A stretch of 64,000 bases of DNA from Antitrichia curtipendula. Lineage: Eukaryota; Streptophyta; Bryopsida; Hypnales; Leucodontaceae. Of this stretch, positions 47,501 through 58,747 are shown one piece after another (position 1 is the stretch's first letter; each line of letters begins with the position of its first letter). The notes under the pieces were generated by a model. That model saw only the letters and a list, made by a program, of their open reading frames with translations. It was not told the origin of the DNA and did no database searches. The position numbers and the translations under genes are program-made. The DNA lies in NCBI GenBank assembly GCA_951230915.1, contig OX579636.1:33539567-33603566 (forward strand). Reading direction: 5' to 3'.

Positions 47501-48191
47501 ATTTATATGGTGTGTGATGTTGATTAATTAGTATGGGTCCCCTTAAAATCCCTATTCAATGTAGATTCTTTGGCTACATCATTTTTCTTGTACGTTGCCA
47601 CTTCAGCACAAACCCCCAAAAGAAAACACCTGTAAATCTAAGATCCTTCTAGGCTTAGGTGTTAAAAAAAAAGAAAGTCAAGCAACCTTTGAAAACAACA
47701 GGCCAATCAGTTACCGCATTGAAACGCAGGAGATATTGTCATAAAATAAGAACCCCTGCCTGCTCGGGAAATTCCTTGAATTCTGATTACAGGCTTCATA
47801 GACTCACTCCGGTTGCTCCAATAGTCACAACCTCCCAAACATCGCCAAAGACAGTTCCAAACTCGGAACCCTTCTTTAAACCCTGTAGCTACAGAATCTG
47901 CTGACTAAGTTATAGCATTCCAAATCACCACAGAATTGAAGTTGGATTCGATGGATTCAAAACAGGTTGCTCACTGAAAGATGCAGACCATTAATGTGAA
48001 GAAGAGGGTCAAGCTTGAGCAGTAAATAAGTAAGTTGTACTTATGTACTCTTTTGCATGCTCTTCAATCTGTGGAAAATATCTGCAAATCCATCTATGTA
48101 ATGTAATGTACAAGAGGGCCTGCTATAACCTGATAAACGTGGTGTGAGATTTCCAGTGATATCATATGAACTGAAGCACACAGTTAGTGCA
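44572..48191. other. Spacer with no recognised gene
   Basis: An 88-codon minus-strand frame at 44918-45184 looks more protein-like than its neighbours (aromatic-rich, ordinary composition). It has no recognised domain and no partner exons, so it is left unassigned. About 45900-46640 is GC-richer and unique, but again without a gene that I can name. About 47400-47530 resembles 43490-43620 (a duplicated block with AACATGATGTACAACCCC). From about 47600 the unique sequence near the zinc-ribbon gene begins. Confidence 0.4.
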
Positions 48192-50618
48192 TCAATCTTG
48201 ATCCATCACTTCAGCTTCCACATCCACGATCACGCCTGGCGGATCTGCATTGATTAGACAGAAAGAGTTTTAGACAGTTGTTGCAACATGAGGGAGCTGT
48301 CTCAACACCCATGGAGAAGAAAAGAAATCCAGATTCAAGGTTGTGTACAGTACAGTACAGTTCTGGAGCTCATCTCAGGTGCGAGGAAGGAAACAGGCGC
48401 TCACTTACGAAGCACCATGCATACTCTCTGCAAACTTGAGAGTGTTTTTTCTGGTTGCCATCTTCGGTGGAGAAGGGGTGAATTCTGGCAACTGCTAAAG
48501 GTAAGTCATGAAATTTCATGTCAACAGGGGAAAATACCTGAAGGGGAATTGGAAGCAGATGTTTTGCGCTGATCAGAACCTCCAAAGGGTCCTCGGAATC
48601 CTGTCTGTCCAAAGGGCTCACGGAATCCCTGGTTTGACTGCTTTTTGGAGAAGCGAGGCCCATCTCGAACAAACTGTTTGCCTTCCACTGTCGTGTTGCT
48701 TAATTAGTTTCTCATTCACATCTTAGTTTCGGCCATAACCAAAACGAGAAGAAAACCGAGTCGGAATGTGTGCAACGGCATTTCTAGAATACAGTAGTTA
48801 TAAAAAAGTTCCATTTTTTTCAGGCAAGCGTCAATGCATATCAAGTAAAAGAGTCAAGATGGCGATTAAGAAACAAGTACTCACATTTGAAGGGTTGGCT
48901 GCAGTATGGGCAGAATTGTTCTTCTTCGTCCTTCATTGTAAACCTACACCACAATAGGAACAGCCACATTATGACAAAACCTCTGAATTTGTCTCGAACA
49001 TCTCAACGACGTTCTCAAGTCTGCCAAGCGAAGTCGCCTAGCAAGTCAATGAAAAACCTAAAAGTCAATGACCACTAATAATTGAGTATTGCAATGTGCA
49101 CATATGCGTTCTCTGTAGTTGTGTCTCCCTTCAAATTGTGCGATTTAAGAAAAAAACTAGTTTATGATTCCAATAGCAGCTCTCTCATACGTCGAACAAA
49201 GAATGAGTCAGAAGGGCTTGCTTACTCCAAAACTTGAAATGGATTTCCACAATTTGGGCACTGCATAGGCAACCCCCGTACGCGTGTCAGACACATCTAG
49301 TGATCATTGTCCAAAAGAGTACTCCATAACTAAGACACACTCAGCACACATTGCAGCATATATCATAAAGAGAGCAGCTCTCACCAGTCTTTAAAACTAG
49401 GAAACATAAGGAAGTCAACCGAGCTGCTACAACATCCGATCATCATGATATCTAAATATCCATTCCCAATGCATGATAGGTAATACTACCTATAAACCCT
49501 AACCCAGATTTTTATATCAGAGCAAGAAACTCACATTGCTGCTCACGATTTCCCGGTCAGCAAACCACAGGAAGGCAATAAAGCCCACGATTGGTACCAA
49601 CACGACGAATAGCTGTTCACAACCAACCAAAGAACACCTAGATGAGTGAATATATCACATTCTTCGAAGATTCCAGAACTTGGTGCACCATGCTTCAGCT
49701 CAAGTAAGGTAGAAGAATACTAAAATCGTTAGGTACCTGATCCCATCTCCTACCTAAACCCCTGTTACCAATAGCAGTTCATCTATTCGTACAATAAAAA
49801 TGGACGTGAATGAGCAAGTAGTGTAAGCATGACTTGGCTAACTGTTTACAGCCACTCATTCTTGAAATGGTTGTCTACTGTCACTTAAAGTAGTCTACAA
49901 CCTCACACTTTAAAATTTCATAAGACATTCATACATAATGATAAGAATTTGATCTCTCCACAGCGCCGTAGTAACCTCCCCCAAATCAAACTCTTAAATA
50001 TGCGATGTAATCAGTGTCTTCTAGATTTCGAAGTCAACAAGGATCACAAGAATGAATGTGAATGCATGAAGAGGAAAAAAAAGAAAAAACCTAGTTACTT
50101 CTTGTAACGGAACTACGGAAATGCATGGACTTTACTGAACTTGATGTTTCTCATCGTTTGTCCATGTTCTCAGCATGCGGACGTACCCAAAGAGAAATAA
50201 AAGCATCAAACACCCAACCAAGCTTGCCAGTGATCGTCAAATAGGTCAAGCCACCCGCAATCGCTAGGTTGACCACCACACGCCCGATTCCCTTGTCCCC
50301 ACCAGGACCACCGCCAGGGTCCAATTTCATGGAAGCTCTCGCCATGCCTGCACTTCGGTTCTGCCTCTTTCGCAATTTCCACTTGTTGGCTATCCTCACT
50401 TCACCATACAAACCACTCCCTAACCCAAACCCAAGAACCTCCACATTGCATCTGCTCTGGTTTCCAAGTAAGGATCCTTTCTCTCGAAACCTCTGGCTGG
50501 TCGAAGGCACCGCGTCTGCATTGGCTCGCACCCAAGCGGTAGAGCAGGCTCTGTCTAGAACGATTGACGCATGCGGAGTACATCGGAATTGCTGCAACGC
50601 GAGCGTCTGAGAGCCCAT
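48192..50618 (-). CDS. Predicted plastid-targeted membrane protein with C-terminal zinc ribbon
   Basis: There are six exons on the minus strand: 50618-50187, 49612-49535, 49260-49226, 48943-48885, 48687-48538 and 48244-48192. All have GT-AG borders and compatible phases, giving 268 residues. The first roughly 90 residues are Ser/Ala/Arg-rich with few acidic residues, as in chloroplast transit peptides. A Gly-rich stretch (PGGGPGGDKG) follows, then a hydrophobic segment at about 113-135. A second membrane span, LFVVLVPIVGFIAFLWF, is encoded by the second exon (145-161). Two CxxC pairs, CPNC (171-174) and CPYC (193-196), would bind one zinc. The tail ends in an acidic stretch. I recall similar uncharacterised plant proteins but cannot name one. 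The role is unknown; plastid membrane location is inferred. Confidence 0.8.
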
Positions 50619-50795
50619 GATGATTGATACAGAGATTTCTTCAGTTCAATCAAGCTCAACAGCCGCCACCCAACAGGATACCATCTGCATAACGGCGCTC
50701 CAAGAACAAATGGAGACCTCTCAAAACCTAAAAATCAAACATCGACGGACTCTCGAAAGTCCACTACGGGAATGGGAACCAAAGCACCCAAACTC

Positions 50796-50812
50796 TTTTT
50801 ATAATGACGTCC
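50796..50812 (-). promoter_or_regulatory. Candidate TATA box with adjacent ACGT element
   Basis: On the minus strand GGACGTCAT is directly followed by TATAAAAA, about 180 bases upstream of the start codon of the zinc-ribbon gene. An ACGT core is a bZIP-type binding site. The placement is plausible for a core promoter, but it is unproven. Confidence 0.35.
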
Positions 50813-51370
50813 TCTAGATTGACATTCTACAATATCCTGCACCCTTACCACACGACTATCAAACTACGTCATAGTGAAAAGTTGGGACCCATTAAAGAGA
50901 TTTGAGTACACTCCCTCCTTCAGCTCAATTGGAAATCGAGAATGACGCAAAATTTGAACGTCCACTTGTGCCGCGAATTCGGTTTCTGAGAGGAGACACA
51001 CAATTCGTGCACAAGAAGGGAGAGAGAGTCAAACACATGCGGAATTCGGTACAACAACTGGAAAAACGAAAAACGATGGGTACACAAAACTATGGGTACT
51101 ACTACCCTCAGAGGCAAGAATCGCCATGAAACTTGTAGACAAAAGATTTGAGACTTACAAACGAGTTGGAGATGTTGGAAATGCAGCGGCGACGGATATT
51201 GGAATTTTGGAGTGGCAGAGGAGATTGCGAGAGCGGTGCTGGGGGCCTGTCAGCTGGGGCAGAGTGGAGGAGAAGTGGATGAGGCGCACCGGTGTTGATA
51301 CCGGGAGTTGATATCCGGTTACTATCCGATATTGGAGGGTATGCGAAATCAGTATCAGGTGGGGTTTTTT

Positions 51371-51400
51371 TGTGTGTGTGTGTGTGGTGGTGGTGGTGGT
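51371..51400. repeat. (GT)n(GGT)n microsatellite
   Basis: A run of GT dinucleotides is followed by GGT triplets. Confidence 0.9.
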
Positions 51401-51694
51401 TACGGTGCCAGATTGCACCAGAACAAGACGTGTGGGCCCTAGAAAATCACCTACAAAAGCATATATTGAATACACTAAATCTTGGACAAAAATTCACATT
51501 TTGAAAAGCCATAAATTGATTGTCGTTATACATGTCAAGTCCTCCAACCTCATTATTTTAATAACCTTAATGATAGGTTTGACATGTAAAAAAAGGAGTC
51601 ATACACTTAAGGTCACTTTCAAAATTTCATCACCCTCATGATCAAAATTATAATTTTCAATCATAAGTAGTATTGTTGTATTTTCTTTTTTTAT

Positions 51695-52542
51695 GTGATC
51701 TATAATATTATACTTTTACTATATAGAACTTGTTCTTGCAATATGTTCAGATGGATATTATTCTTAGTAATTAAATTAATATTGTTAAGACATCAAATAC
51801 GCCATAATAAGCAGACATATTGTATCATAATAACGTCTTCATATTGGTCCTTCTACTTATTAAAGTATACAATGAAAAGCAAACCACTTGGATCTGTACA
51901 GTTCAACATAAATAATTCAAAACGCTTGGGTTTAGAGAACGTGTCTAAAATTGAGATGGAACTTATTGCAGCCACCGTTCTAGTGAAGCTTGTAACACCT
52001 GGCGAAGCGGTTCTTACTTGTCTTCAAATATCGATTGTTAGAAAAAGTGAGCAAGTTGTGTATATTGACTTAGAGCCACCCGAAATGCGCACCATGTTTA
52101 TAAACACTAGATCAAGGACGCTCTTGCTACATCCTATCGACCACTATATGGGTAGACCTATTGAGTTTGAAAGTTGCAATTTCAAGGAATATTATAAGGC
52201 TTATGAAGTGGTGAAGACCAAGTATGCTTGAAAAATTGTACTAGAAAGCGATGAATACGGAAATTATCTATACTCTAATAACATAGTAGTTTGTTTTACT
52301 GACTATTTTCCAATGAAAGATACATAAGCTTTTTCTACAATATACTTCTTCAGCATGTGTCTTTTAGGAATGAAAGTGATCTATATTCACCAACAAATTT
52401 AAAAAAGTCATATGTTTTGGAGTGTAGGATTAGAGTGTTTTTTTCTAATTTAGAGTCATTAAAAGACTATGTCTTTCAATATGCTCAAAGAAACCTATAC
52501 GATGAAATTAGGCATGAAAACTTATTAGACAATTTTCTTGAA
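51695..52542 (+). pseudogene. Helitron-type Rep/helicase linker remnant
   Basis: Two open stretches in different frames (51695-52231 and 52357-52542) precede the helicase frame. The first contains TPGEAVLTCLQISIVRKSEQ and LEPPEM, then HPIDHYMGRPIEFESC and FKEYYKAYEV. This order resembles the linker between the Rep and helicase domains of Helitron-type transposons, where a block about conserved residues and bases, 'PPEER'-like, and a 'Y..RP...FEYF..Y'-like motif occur. The frame change between 52231 and 52357 and the TAG at 52543-52545 show decay. The assignment to Helitron is from memory of the family pattern and is moderate. Confidence 0.5.
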
Positions 52543-52584
52543 TAGCACCCGTATTTTGACCCAAACTATGTTGGAGCATCGGAA

Positions 52585-53737
52585 GTGAGTGTCAGGAATG
52601 AGACTTCTCAAATGGTTGGATCAGTCGAACAAAATTGTTTTAATCACAATTTTAGAGAAGAGATGCAGGCAACCATGTTAACTGATGAACAACAAATGAA
52701 ATGGTTTTTAGATAGAATGTACAAGACAATGAAGGGCATTCATTTTCTAGAAGGCATACCATACAATGGGAAGAGTTTCTTCATTAAATATTTTACCAAC
52801 TACTTGCAAGGCTTAGGGAAAAAGGTTTTATTAACCGGGACAACTGCTGTTGCAGCAAGGCGATTGTCTAGCACAACAACTACAGTTCATACACATTTCA
52901 GAATTTCACCTCGTGGTTATTTATATGCACTCTGGCAACCTAATGTTACTTTGCAAAGGTTACAAGAAGCTGACGTCTTCATCATTGACGAGATGAGTAC
53001 GATGACAAGCACTGTATTGAATGCTATTTATTCACCTGTCAAACAAAGCTCAAATGGAACTAATGACCCGTTTGAATCTAAATTGTTGCTACTAGTGGGA
53101 GACATGGCTCAATTACCTCCAATATGCCATCACTATGTTGAGGATTCCGGTGATATTTGTGAATTGTGCTTTTTAGAGAACTCTCCCCATTGGTTGACTG
53201 GAAACCATTGGATGTTGAAGGCATCTGTACAACATAACAAAGATCCTTTCTATTTAGAATTTCTAAATATCATACGTGATCGAAAGCCAACCCAAGAAGA
53301 AATTGACTTCTATATCGGTGATTGTGTTATGGACGAGAACGTGAGCAAGCGCGAAGGGAAAGTAGAGTACGATGGGAAGCCCCTCAAGACATTGAAGCCT
53401 GCAGAGCGATCGAAGTTCCACCAATGTATCTGCAAGGAGAAGTCCAGGAAATCGAGGGACTACTGGAAGGTTGAGGGTGTGCCACCTAGCGACTATAAAA
53501 GCCCCTTGCAATGCTTTGGAACAGAGAAACGGAAAGCTGAAGCTGACGCCCTTCATCTTTCACCTGTGAATGACACCAATTCAGGGAATACAAGAGAAGG
53601 AAGTCATTTGCCTAATGGAACTCCTACCAAATCCATTCCAAGCATAAGCAATTCCGAGTACCATGTTCTTGCGGTTGATGACAGCAATCCCGACAGAAGA
53701 GTGGTCGAAAGATTTTTGAAAGCTTCTTCTTACAAAG
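52585..53737 (+). pseudogene. Chimeric frame: PIF1-like helicase + unknown segment + response-regulator exon 1
   Basis: One open frame runs through three unlike parts. Residues 1-248 are a PIF1/Helitron-type SF1B helicase: a Walker A variant GIPYNGKS (57-64), VFIIDEMS (131-138) and LVGDMAQLPPI (170-180). Residues 249-330 are a more GC-rich, Lys/Glu/Cys-rich segment that I do not recognise. From about 355 the sequence is type-A response regulator receiver, HVLAVDDSNPDRRVVERFL, ending at a GT donor after SSYK. The helicase lacks everything after its motif III region and an in-frame stop lies upstream. Capture of host exons by a Helitron would explain the fusion. Whether the chimeric frame is ever translated is unknown; read-through past 53737 adds 37 unrelated residues before a stop at 53848-53850. 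Confidence 0.75.
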
Positions 53738-55140
53738 GTATTGAGCTTGGCTTGGCCTTTAACCCCCTTATGCAGGGGATGGACCTTTGTTTTCGAAAAT
53801 CTACACTTCACAGACACAATTTTTTCATACGATTGGAGCTGATTAACTAATTGACTTTGTGTTCTTTGGCTTGCAGTTACAACTGTAAATAGTGTGTTTC
53901 ACACTTTGGAGTACCTTGGTCTCTCCGAAACCTGCTCGACCTCTCTAGAGCCCAATGTAAGAATAGATGTTTGGCGTATAGATTTCTTATCTTCATTGGA
54001 CATTACCCTGTGCCTAAGAAAGCAAAGTAATATTTTGAGACCAAGTTATGCTGATGTAGTTCAAATGATCTTTTTGACTGAATTTTATATGTGATCTGCA
54101 AAAAGTGACTGTAGATTTAATTATCATTGACTATTGCATGCCGTGGTACCAATCTTGATGTGTGATAAGGAAATTTGTGGCGTCTGTTTAAGGTTATAGT
54201 TGTTCTCTTTTCTTCAGCAGAGTTTGTGTGAAACTCTTCTTTTGGATCTACAATCTTCCGATGATTTTATTGTTTAGATGTTCTTACCATTCTACATGTG
54301 CTTTCCCCGGTCAAGAGCCCGATCATGGTCATTAACGTTCGTGGTTGTTGTTAATAACTACAGAGTGATACTTCAGTTTGCAAGGAGATACCAGTAATTG
54401 TGATGTCGTTCGAAGGTGATAGCAGTTGCATCAAAATGTATATTTCAGTCACTGTTCATGTTTATTGTTTACCTTGTGTAGGAGGGTTTGTTTGATACCT
54501 TTCTTGGCAGTCTCTTAAACAAAATTGTAACCTTATGGGCAATTTCGTTAAAATGGCATATTCCGTATGCCATTTTCAGAGCGGCCACTTTGAACTGCGA
54601 AAGTGACATCTACGAGGGTATAGATTACATAAATCTTTGTCTTGTATAGATTTCAGAAATCTAGCACTAATGTACATTTCAAATCGTGCGGTCTGAACTT
54701 TGAAAGCGACATCTATGACTATTGTAGATTTCAGACATCTATAAGCGGTTTAGATTTCAAAAATCTAGGATAGTTGAACATTTCAGAGCGGCCGCTCTGA
54801 ACTGTGAAAACTGCCAAAGTTACGGAATTTCGCCATTTTAACGAAATTGCCCATGCCTTGCTTTGTATACAGCAGTGTGAGTAGGTTCATGTTCAGTTCT
54901 GATCTGTTTGATCGATTGTCATGCAGGTGCCGTGAAGAGGGTGCCGTAGCGTATATCATAAAACCTGTAAAGATGGAGGATGTCAAGCGATTGCGGGATC
55001 ATATAAGGTCCTCTGCTTCATTTTCCGAACCCTGTGAAAGCTCAAACTCATCCATTGGTACTAAGAGGAAATCTCTTGATGGTGTGCAACTACACAGGCC
55101 TGAAAGAAGACCAAGGACTGCTGAGTCACTCGTAAGCTAA
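53640..55140 (+). pseudogene. Type-A (cytokinin) response regulator, decayed
   Basis: Exon-like pieces occur in gene order. 53640-53737 gives VLAVDDSNPDRRVVERF. 53877-53956 gives VTTVNS...HTLEYLGLSE, correctly phased. About 54101-54143 gives VTVDLIIIDYCMP with the phospho-acceptor Asp. About 54364-54415 gives CKEIPVIVMSFE. 54927-55140 gives EEGAVAYIIKPVKMEDVKRL with the invariant Lys and a C-terminal tail. This order matches the plant type-A regulators that damp cytokinin signalling. The third piece has lost its acceptor AG (CTGCAA where CTGCAG is expected) and the sequence after DYCMP no longer encodes the usual GMTGYDLL. A MITE sits in the last intron. It is a pseudogene by these breaks. 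Confidence 0.8.
54535..54854. mobile_element. ~320-bp MITE in the response-regulator intron
   Basis: The left end ATGGGCAATTTCGTTAAAAT and its reverse complement on the right form a 23-bp perfect inverted terminus. Inside, CAGAGCGGCC, GAACTGYGAAA and GTAGATTTCAGA-type blocks are repeated. No target duplication longer than about two bases is evident. Confidence 0.8.
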
Positions 55141-57278
55141 ATTTTGGGCTGTTTCCGCTTTACCACTTGTCAAAATCTGGGTCTGTTGTAGGACCGAGAT
55201 TGAAACTCCATGCTGCGAATTGAAATTGAGATTTTGCAGCAGACTCAAAAGCAATTGAAGAACTTCAGGTGGAATGAAGCTCACCTTGTTACTGATTTCT
55301 CGTACATACTTTGTGCTCCTGTGAATATGATAGTAAGCGATCTCCAGAACACCAACGTTTCCCAATATTGGGAGCGTAAGCGGGTTTAGAAGGGGCCCAT
55401 AAAAAAATTAATTTGGTTAAAAAAATGGCATAATATCATGAAGCTTTTTGCTAAAAAACTTTGAATTAAAAATAAATCTTGGATGAAATTGTCAAATTGT
55501 GAATGAAATAGAATTATATACATGTAATATGTACTAATGTGATGTTTTCTATTCAATATGTGAATGAATGCAAAAATTTGGAGCACTACTAAAAAAGTGT
55601 ATATTGTCACTTTGGCACTTCATAAAAAAAATGAAAAAAAACCCTTGAATTTAGTGCTTATATTGATTGAAGGGGATGGCACATGAAAATGCATTTGAAT
55701 CAGCAATTGAGCAATGTTCCTCTTATTAAATTGCCTTTCTTTGTGTTAAATCTCATTGGAAGTCAAAAATATTACTTTAAATTTTTATTTGTTTTGTATT
55801 TTTTGGACATCCTACAAATAAATTATGAATTTTCAAAGTCATGAACATAGATGTATCCCAAAGCAACTCAAGGCTCTTAGCAATAGAGGTTGTGTATTTT
55901 AGTCAATAATATGCAGGGGGGGGATTTATGAAAGGGTGACAATTAGGTGCAATTACCTTAAGTGAAGTCCACAAATGACATTTGAATATATAGTTATCAC
56001 AAATATTATAATATTTGGTGAAATTTGGATTACAAAATTTACAACACAAGTACATCATAGAAACTTAAAATTATTATGTTCATTATTTTAGTGATTATAT
56101 AAAGCATTGTGAAATATCAAGGAAATAATGGGGTCATCCTAGTGAGCCTCTTTGTTGCACATTTGGACCAAAAAGAAATACTCAAACCTAGATATTGATG
56201 GCACAAAATATATACAATGATAACATGAGAGCATAGGAGATTCTAAAGTCATTTTTGATACATCTACATAAAAATACTTTGAAGTTTCGTGACTTATTCT
56301 AAATAATTGCATTGGAATTCTCTTTTATTGAACAATAAGACCCTTATAAATAATATATATTTGATAATAAAAATATATATTCAATTGCTACTAGTATTGA
56401 TTATGGATGCAGTCATTGTATTGAAAGTTCAAAAGCTCAATTCATAGATTATGAAATTTGTGCCTTAATTTCAAAGTTTCATTGTGAACCTAATTTTGCA
56501 ACAAATATCTATTATTATTTGGATATATTAGAGATGTACAATTGAAATGATTGGATCCTACCCTATCTCATTCAAAATTAATTGTACACTCACTAGAAGA
56601 AACCTGTGTTTTTCTTGACACATTTTTTGTGACATTATGTTGTATTTGATGTTACAACTAACACCTTACGCTATGTCTAATGTCAATTTCCTACTAAGCA
56701 ATTTGAATTCAAAATTGGGAGCTCTTTTCCCAAAACTTATCCTCTTGTCAGAACCATGGCACATGTCCAATGTGTTGCCCACTGTAGTTTGAAGTGTGGG
56801 GAGAAAAATATAGAATACCTTGCAAAAAAGGTTTTAAAGTCTTTGCTCGTCAGGAAGCACGAAGAAGGCTTGGTGCCATACATGCATGGCTTGCTAGGCA
56901 AACATTATATGACCCAATGGAGATGTTTTTAGTAATAAACAAAATACACTAATAGAAACTCTTGCCCTTATAGCATGGTTGCCCCTTTGATTGTAAGGTA
57001 AGAGGCCTTTATAGTGATCACTTTCTTTAGATAGTCTCTATAAAAAGGTCTAGAATGGTTAATGTAGAACTAAAGTGAGGATTGGTATCTAAAAGTTCAA
57101 TATTTGTCTCTACATGATGTCCAAACAAAATAGGAATCTTTTGGAAACTTTGAGATAGATGAAAAAAAAAGGACAATGTAGTTCACGAAAAAAATAATTA
57201 AAAAAAAGAGAAGTCATAAATGCTTTGTTCCCAATCAACAGAAATATGCTAATGAACAAGAAAGAATTGAAGCACTAA
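55141..57278. other. AT-rich spacer with an inverted R1 repeat
   Basis: About 55466-55645 is an inverted R1 copy. A CACTAGAAGAAACCTGTG sequence at about 56590 resembles one CACTA terminus, but no partner end was found. No gene is recognised. Confidence 0.45.
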
Positions 57279-57620
57279 GAGCATTACCACGTGTCCTCCG
57301 TAATGGATGGCTTGTTCAACAAGGCCTCTAAAATCACCCCACTTGTCCTCCATATTGGATGACTAGTAATGGAAGCCAAACTCCAAATGCGAAGGGGCTT
57401 GCAAAAGGGGGTGGTTTTGCAAGCCGGAAGCTTGGCCTCTTCGCGGTCTGTAAACAGGAAGAGAAAAAACAGAAATGCCTTTCCGAAACCTCAGGTGGCA
57501 ACTGCTTGCGTTGTTTTTTTTACCTCCGCGTCGAAGTTTTTTTCCTCCTTTCTTTTTGTGGTATGCTTGTAACGGTACTTCGTTGAATTAATTACCTCCC
57601 GTTGAATCCAGCTTGGCCTC

Positions 57621-58275
57621 TTAACCCCTAAATGCCCAAGGCACCCAAATTTGGTGTTTACAAAACTTTGAAGTTAAATATAACTTAACCAAGTTTCTAA
57701 TTTTAGTATTTAGTATTTTTGAAAAGTTCTTCTTGAAGTCTAGTTTTAGCATCAAAAATCCGATCTTGAAAATAAATTATAGTGATTTTTCTATTCAAGA
57801 TTTTGTGCAAGGGTACCCATTGCAATCTTGACTTTTTGTAGTGTTGAGAGCTCTTGAAAATGAGCCTCAAATACACTAGATCTTGGAGAAAAAATCACAT
57901 TCAAAATTCATTAAAAAAAATTGTAAAAGAGATTTTAAAAAGCCATAAATTGAATGGGGTTATACATGTTAGGACCTTTAACCTCATATTTTTTTAGTCA
58001 TCAACTTTTTAGATTTGACTTGTGAAAAGAGGATTGAAAGACTTCACATCACTTTTGCAGTTTTAGCACCCTCATGGTCAAACAATATAATCTTTCACTC
58101 CATATGTGATATTGTTGTATTTTCTTTTCCTATGAGATCTCTAACATGTCTAATTTGAATTTGTACAATTACAATTCCAAAAAAATTGATACAACTTATC
58201 AAAATGTTGGCATTTTGTTCAATTTAGAGCAAATTTCTAGATGCTCAAAACAGGCCTTGGGCATTTAAGGGTTAA
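57621..58275 (+). mobile_element. piggyBac-like MITE (P family), type-2 copy H
   Basis: This 655-bp element starts TTAACCCCTAAATGCCCAAG and ends CTTGGGCATTTAAGGGTTAA, a 22-bp inverted terminus with one mismatch. It lies inside a TAA-flanked MITE. The interior matches the decayed copy at 3237-4530 (ACTTTGAAGTTAAATA near the start, AAAACAGGCCTTGGGCATTT at the end). Confidence 0.8.
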
Positions 58276-58288
58276 GAGATCATGGGTT

Positions 58289-58356
58289 GGGCGTCCTGCA
58301 AAATCTGGCTTGCAAAATGGATGCCCCTCCATTTTGCAAGCCAGATTTTGTAGGAC
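58289..58356. repeat. Near-perfect hairpin, ~31-bp arms
   Basis: GCGTCCTGCAAAATCTGGCT... pairs with ...AGCCAGATTTTGTAGGACGC around a loop of about 6-8 bases (GATGCCCC). It is the foldback end of the MITE at 57279-58370. Confidence 0.85.
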
Positions 58357-58370
58357 GCGTGGTGATGCTC

Positions 58371-58747
58371 TAAGGGGTTTAGTGTGATTGTTCGTTACTT
58401 CGTTCCCTTGTGACCAAGTTCCTTTCTCTTCCCCCTTTCTGAAATAACAATGACTGTCACTCCTCAAATAGAAAGAATCCAGTGTTGTACCCAATGACTC
58501 CACCTGGCATCACACGTGTCAACTGCCACGTGGAAACCAAGGTGGAACCAACAGTAACGAGCTGAACCCCGTCTCATCAGGAGCCGGGCGCCCCCCCCCA
58601 CCAAATCATCGAGATTGAATCAAGCCCGTCGCACTCTCATGCTCGCCCCTCTCTTTTCGATTTGGTCACAAGATTCCCATTGCACTCTCAAACGGGAGCA
58701 ACTGGGTTTCTGCTAAAGATTTCGATCCCACTGCTAGTCTAGTGACG
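58371..58747 (+). other. Upstream region of the cytochrome b5 reductase gene
   Basis: Unique and GC-richer sequence leads to the start codon at 58748. I see no clear TATA box. It holds a C-run at 58591-58599 and the presumed promoter and 5' untranslated region. Confidence 0.45.

Larger units (their letters stand above)
50619..51690. other. 5' flank of the zinc-ribbon gene and spacer
   Basis: This is unique sequence of balanced composition up to about 51430. It contains a GT/GGT microsatellite at 51371-51400. No gene is recognised. The overlapping frames at 50902-51129 and 51155-51475 are on opposite strands and lack domains. Confidence 0.4.
57279..58370. mobile_element. TAA-flanked GAGCATT/GATGCTC MITE carrying P copy H
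   Basis: The left end GAGCATTACCACGTGTCCTC and right end AGGACGCGTGGTGATGCTC are inverted and flanked by TAA (57276-57278 and 58371-58373). The 1.1-kb span includes the nested P-family copy at 57621-58275, so the host itself is about 440 bp. A near-perfect hairpin lies at 58289-58356, close to the right end. Confidence 0.75.

Noticed and set aside
51371..51400. GT/GGT run as a regulatory site
   Set aside because: It is a plain microsatellite, with nothing tying it to a promoter function.
56588..56625. CACTAGAAGAAACC sequence as a CACTA element end
   Set aside because: No inverted partner end or three-base duplication was found nearby.
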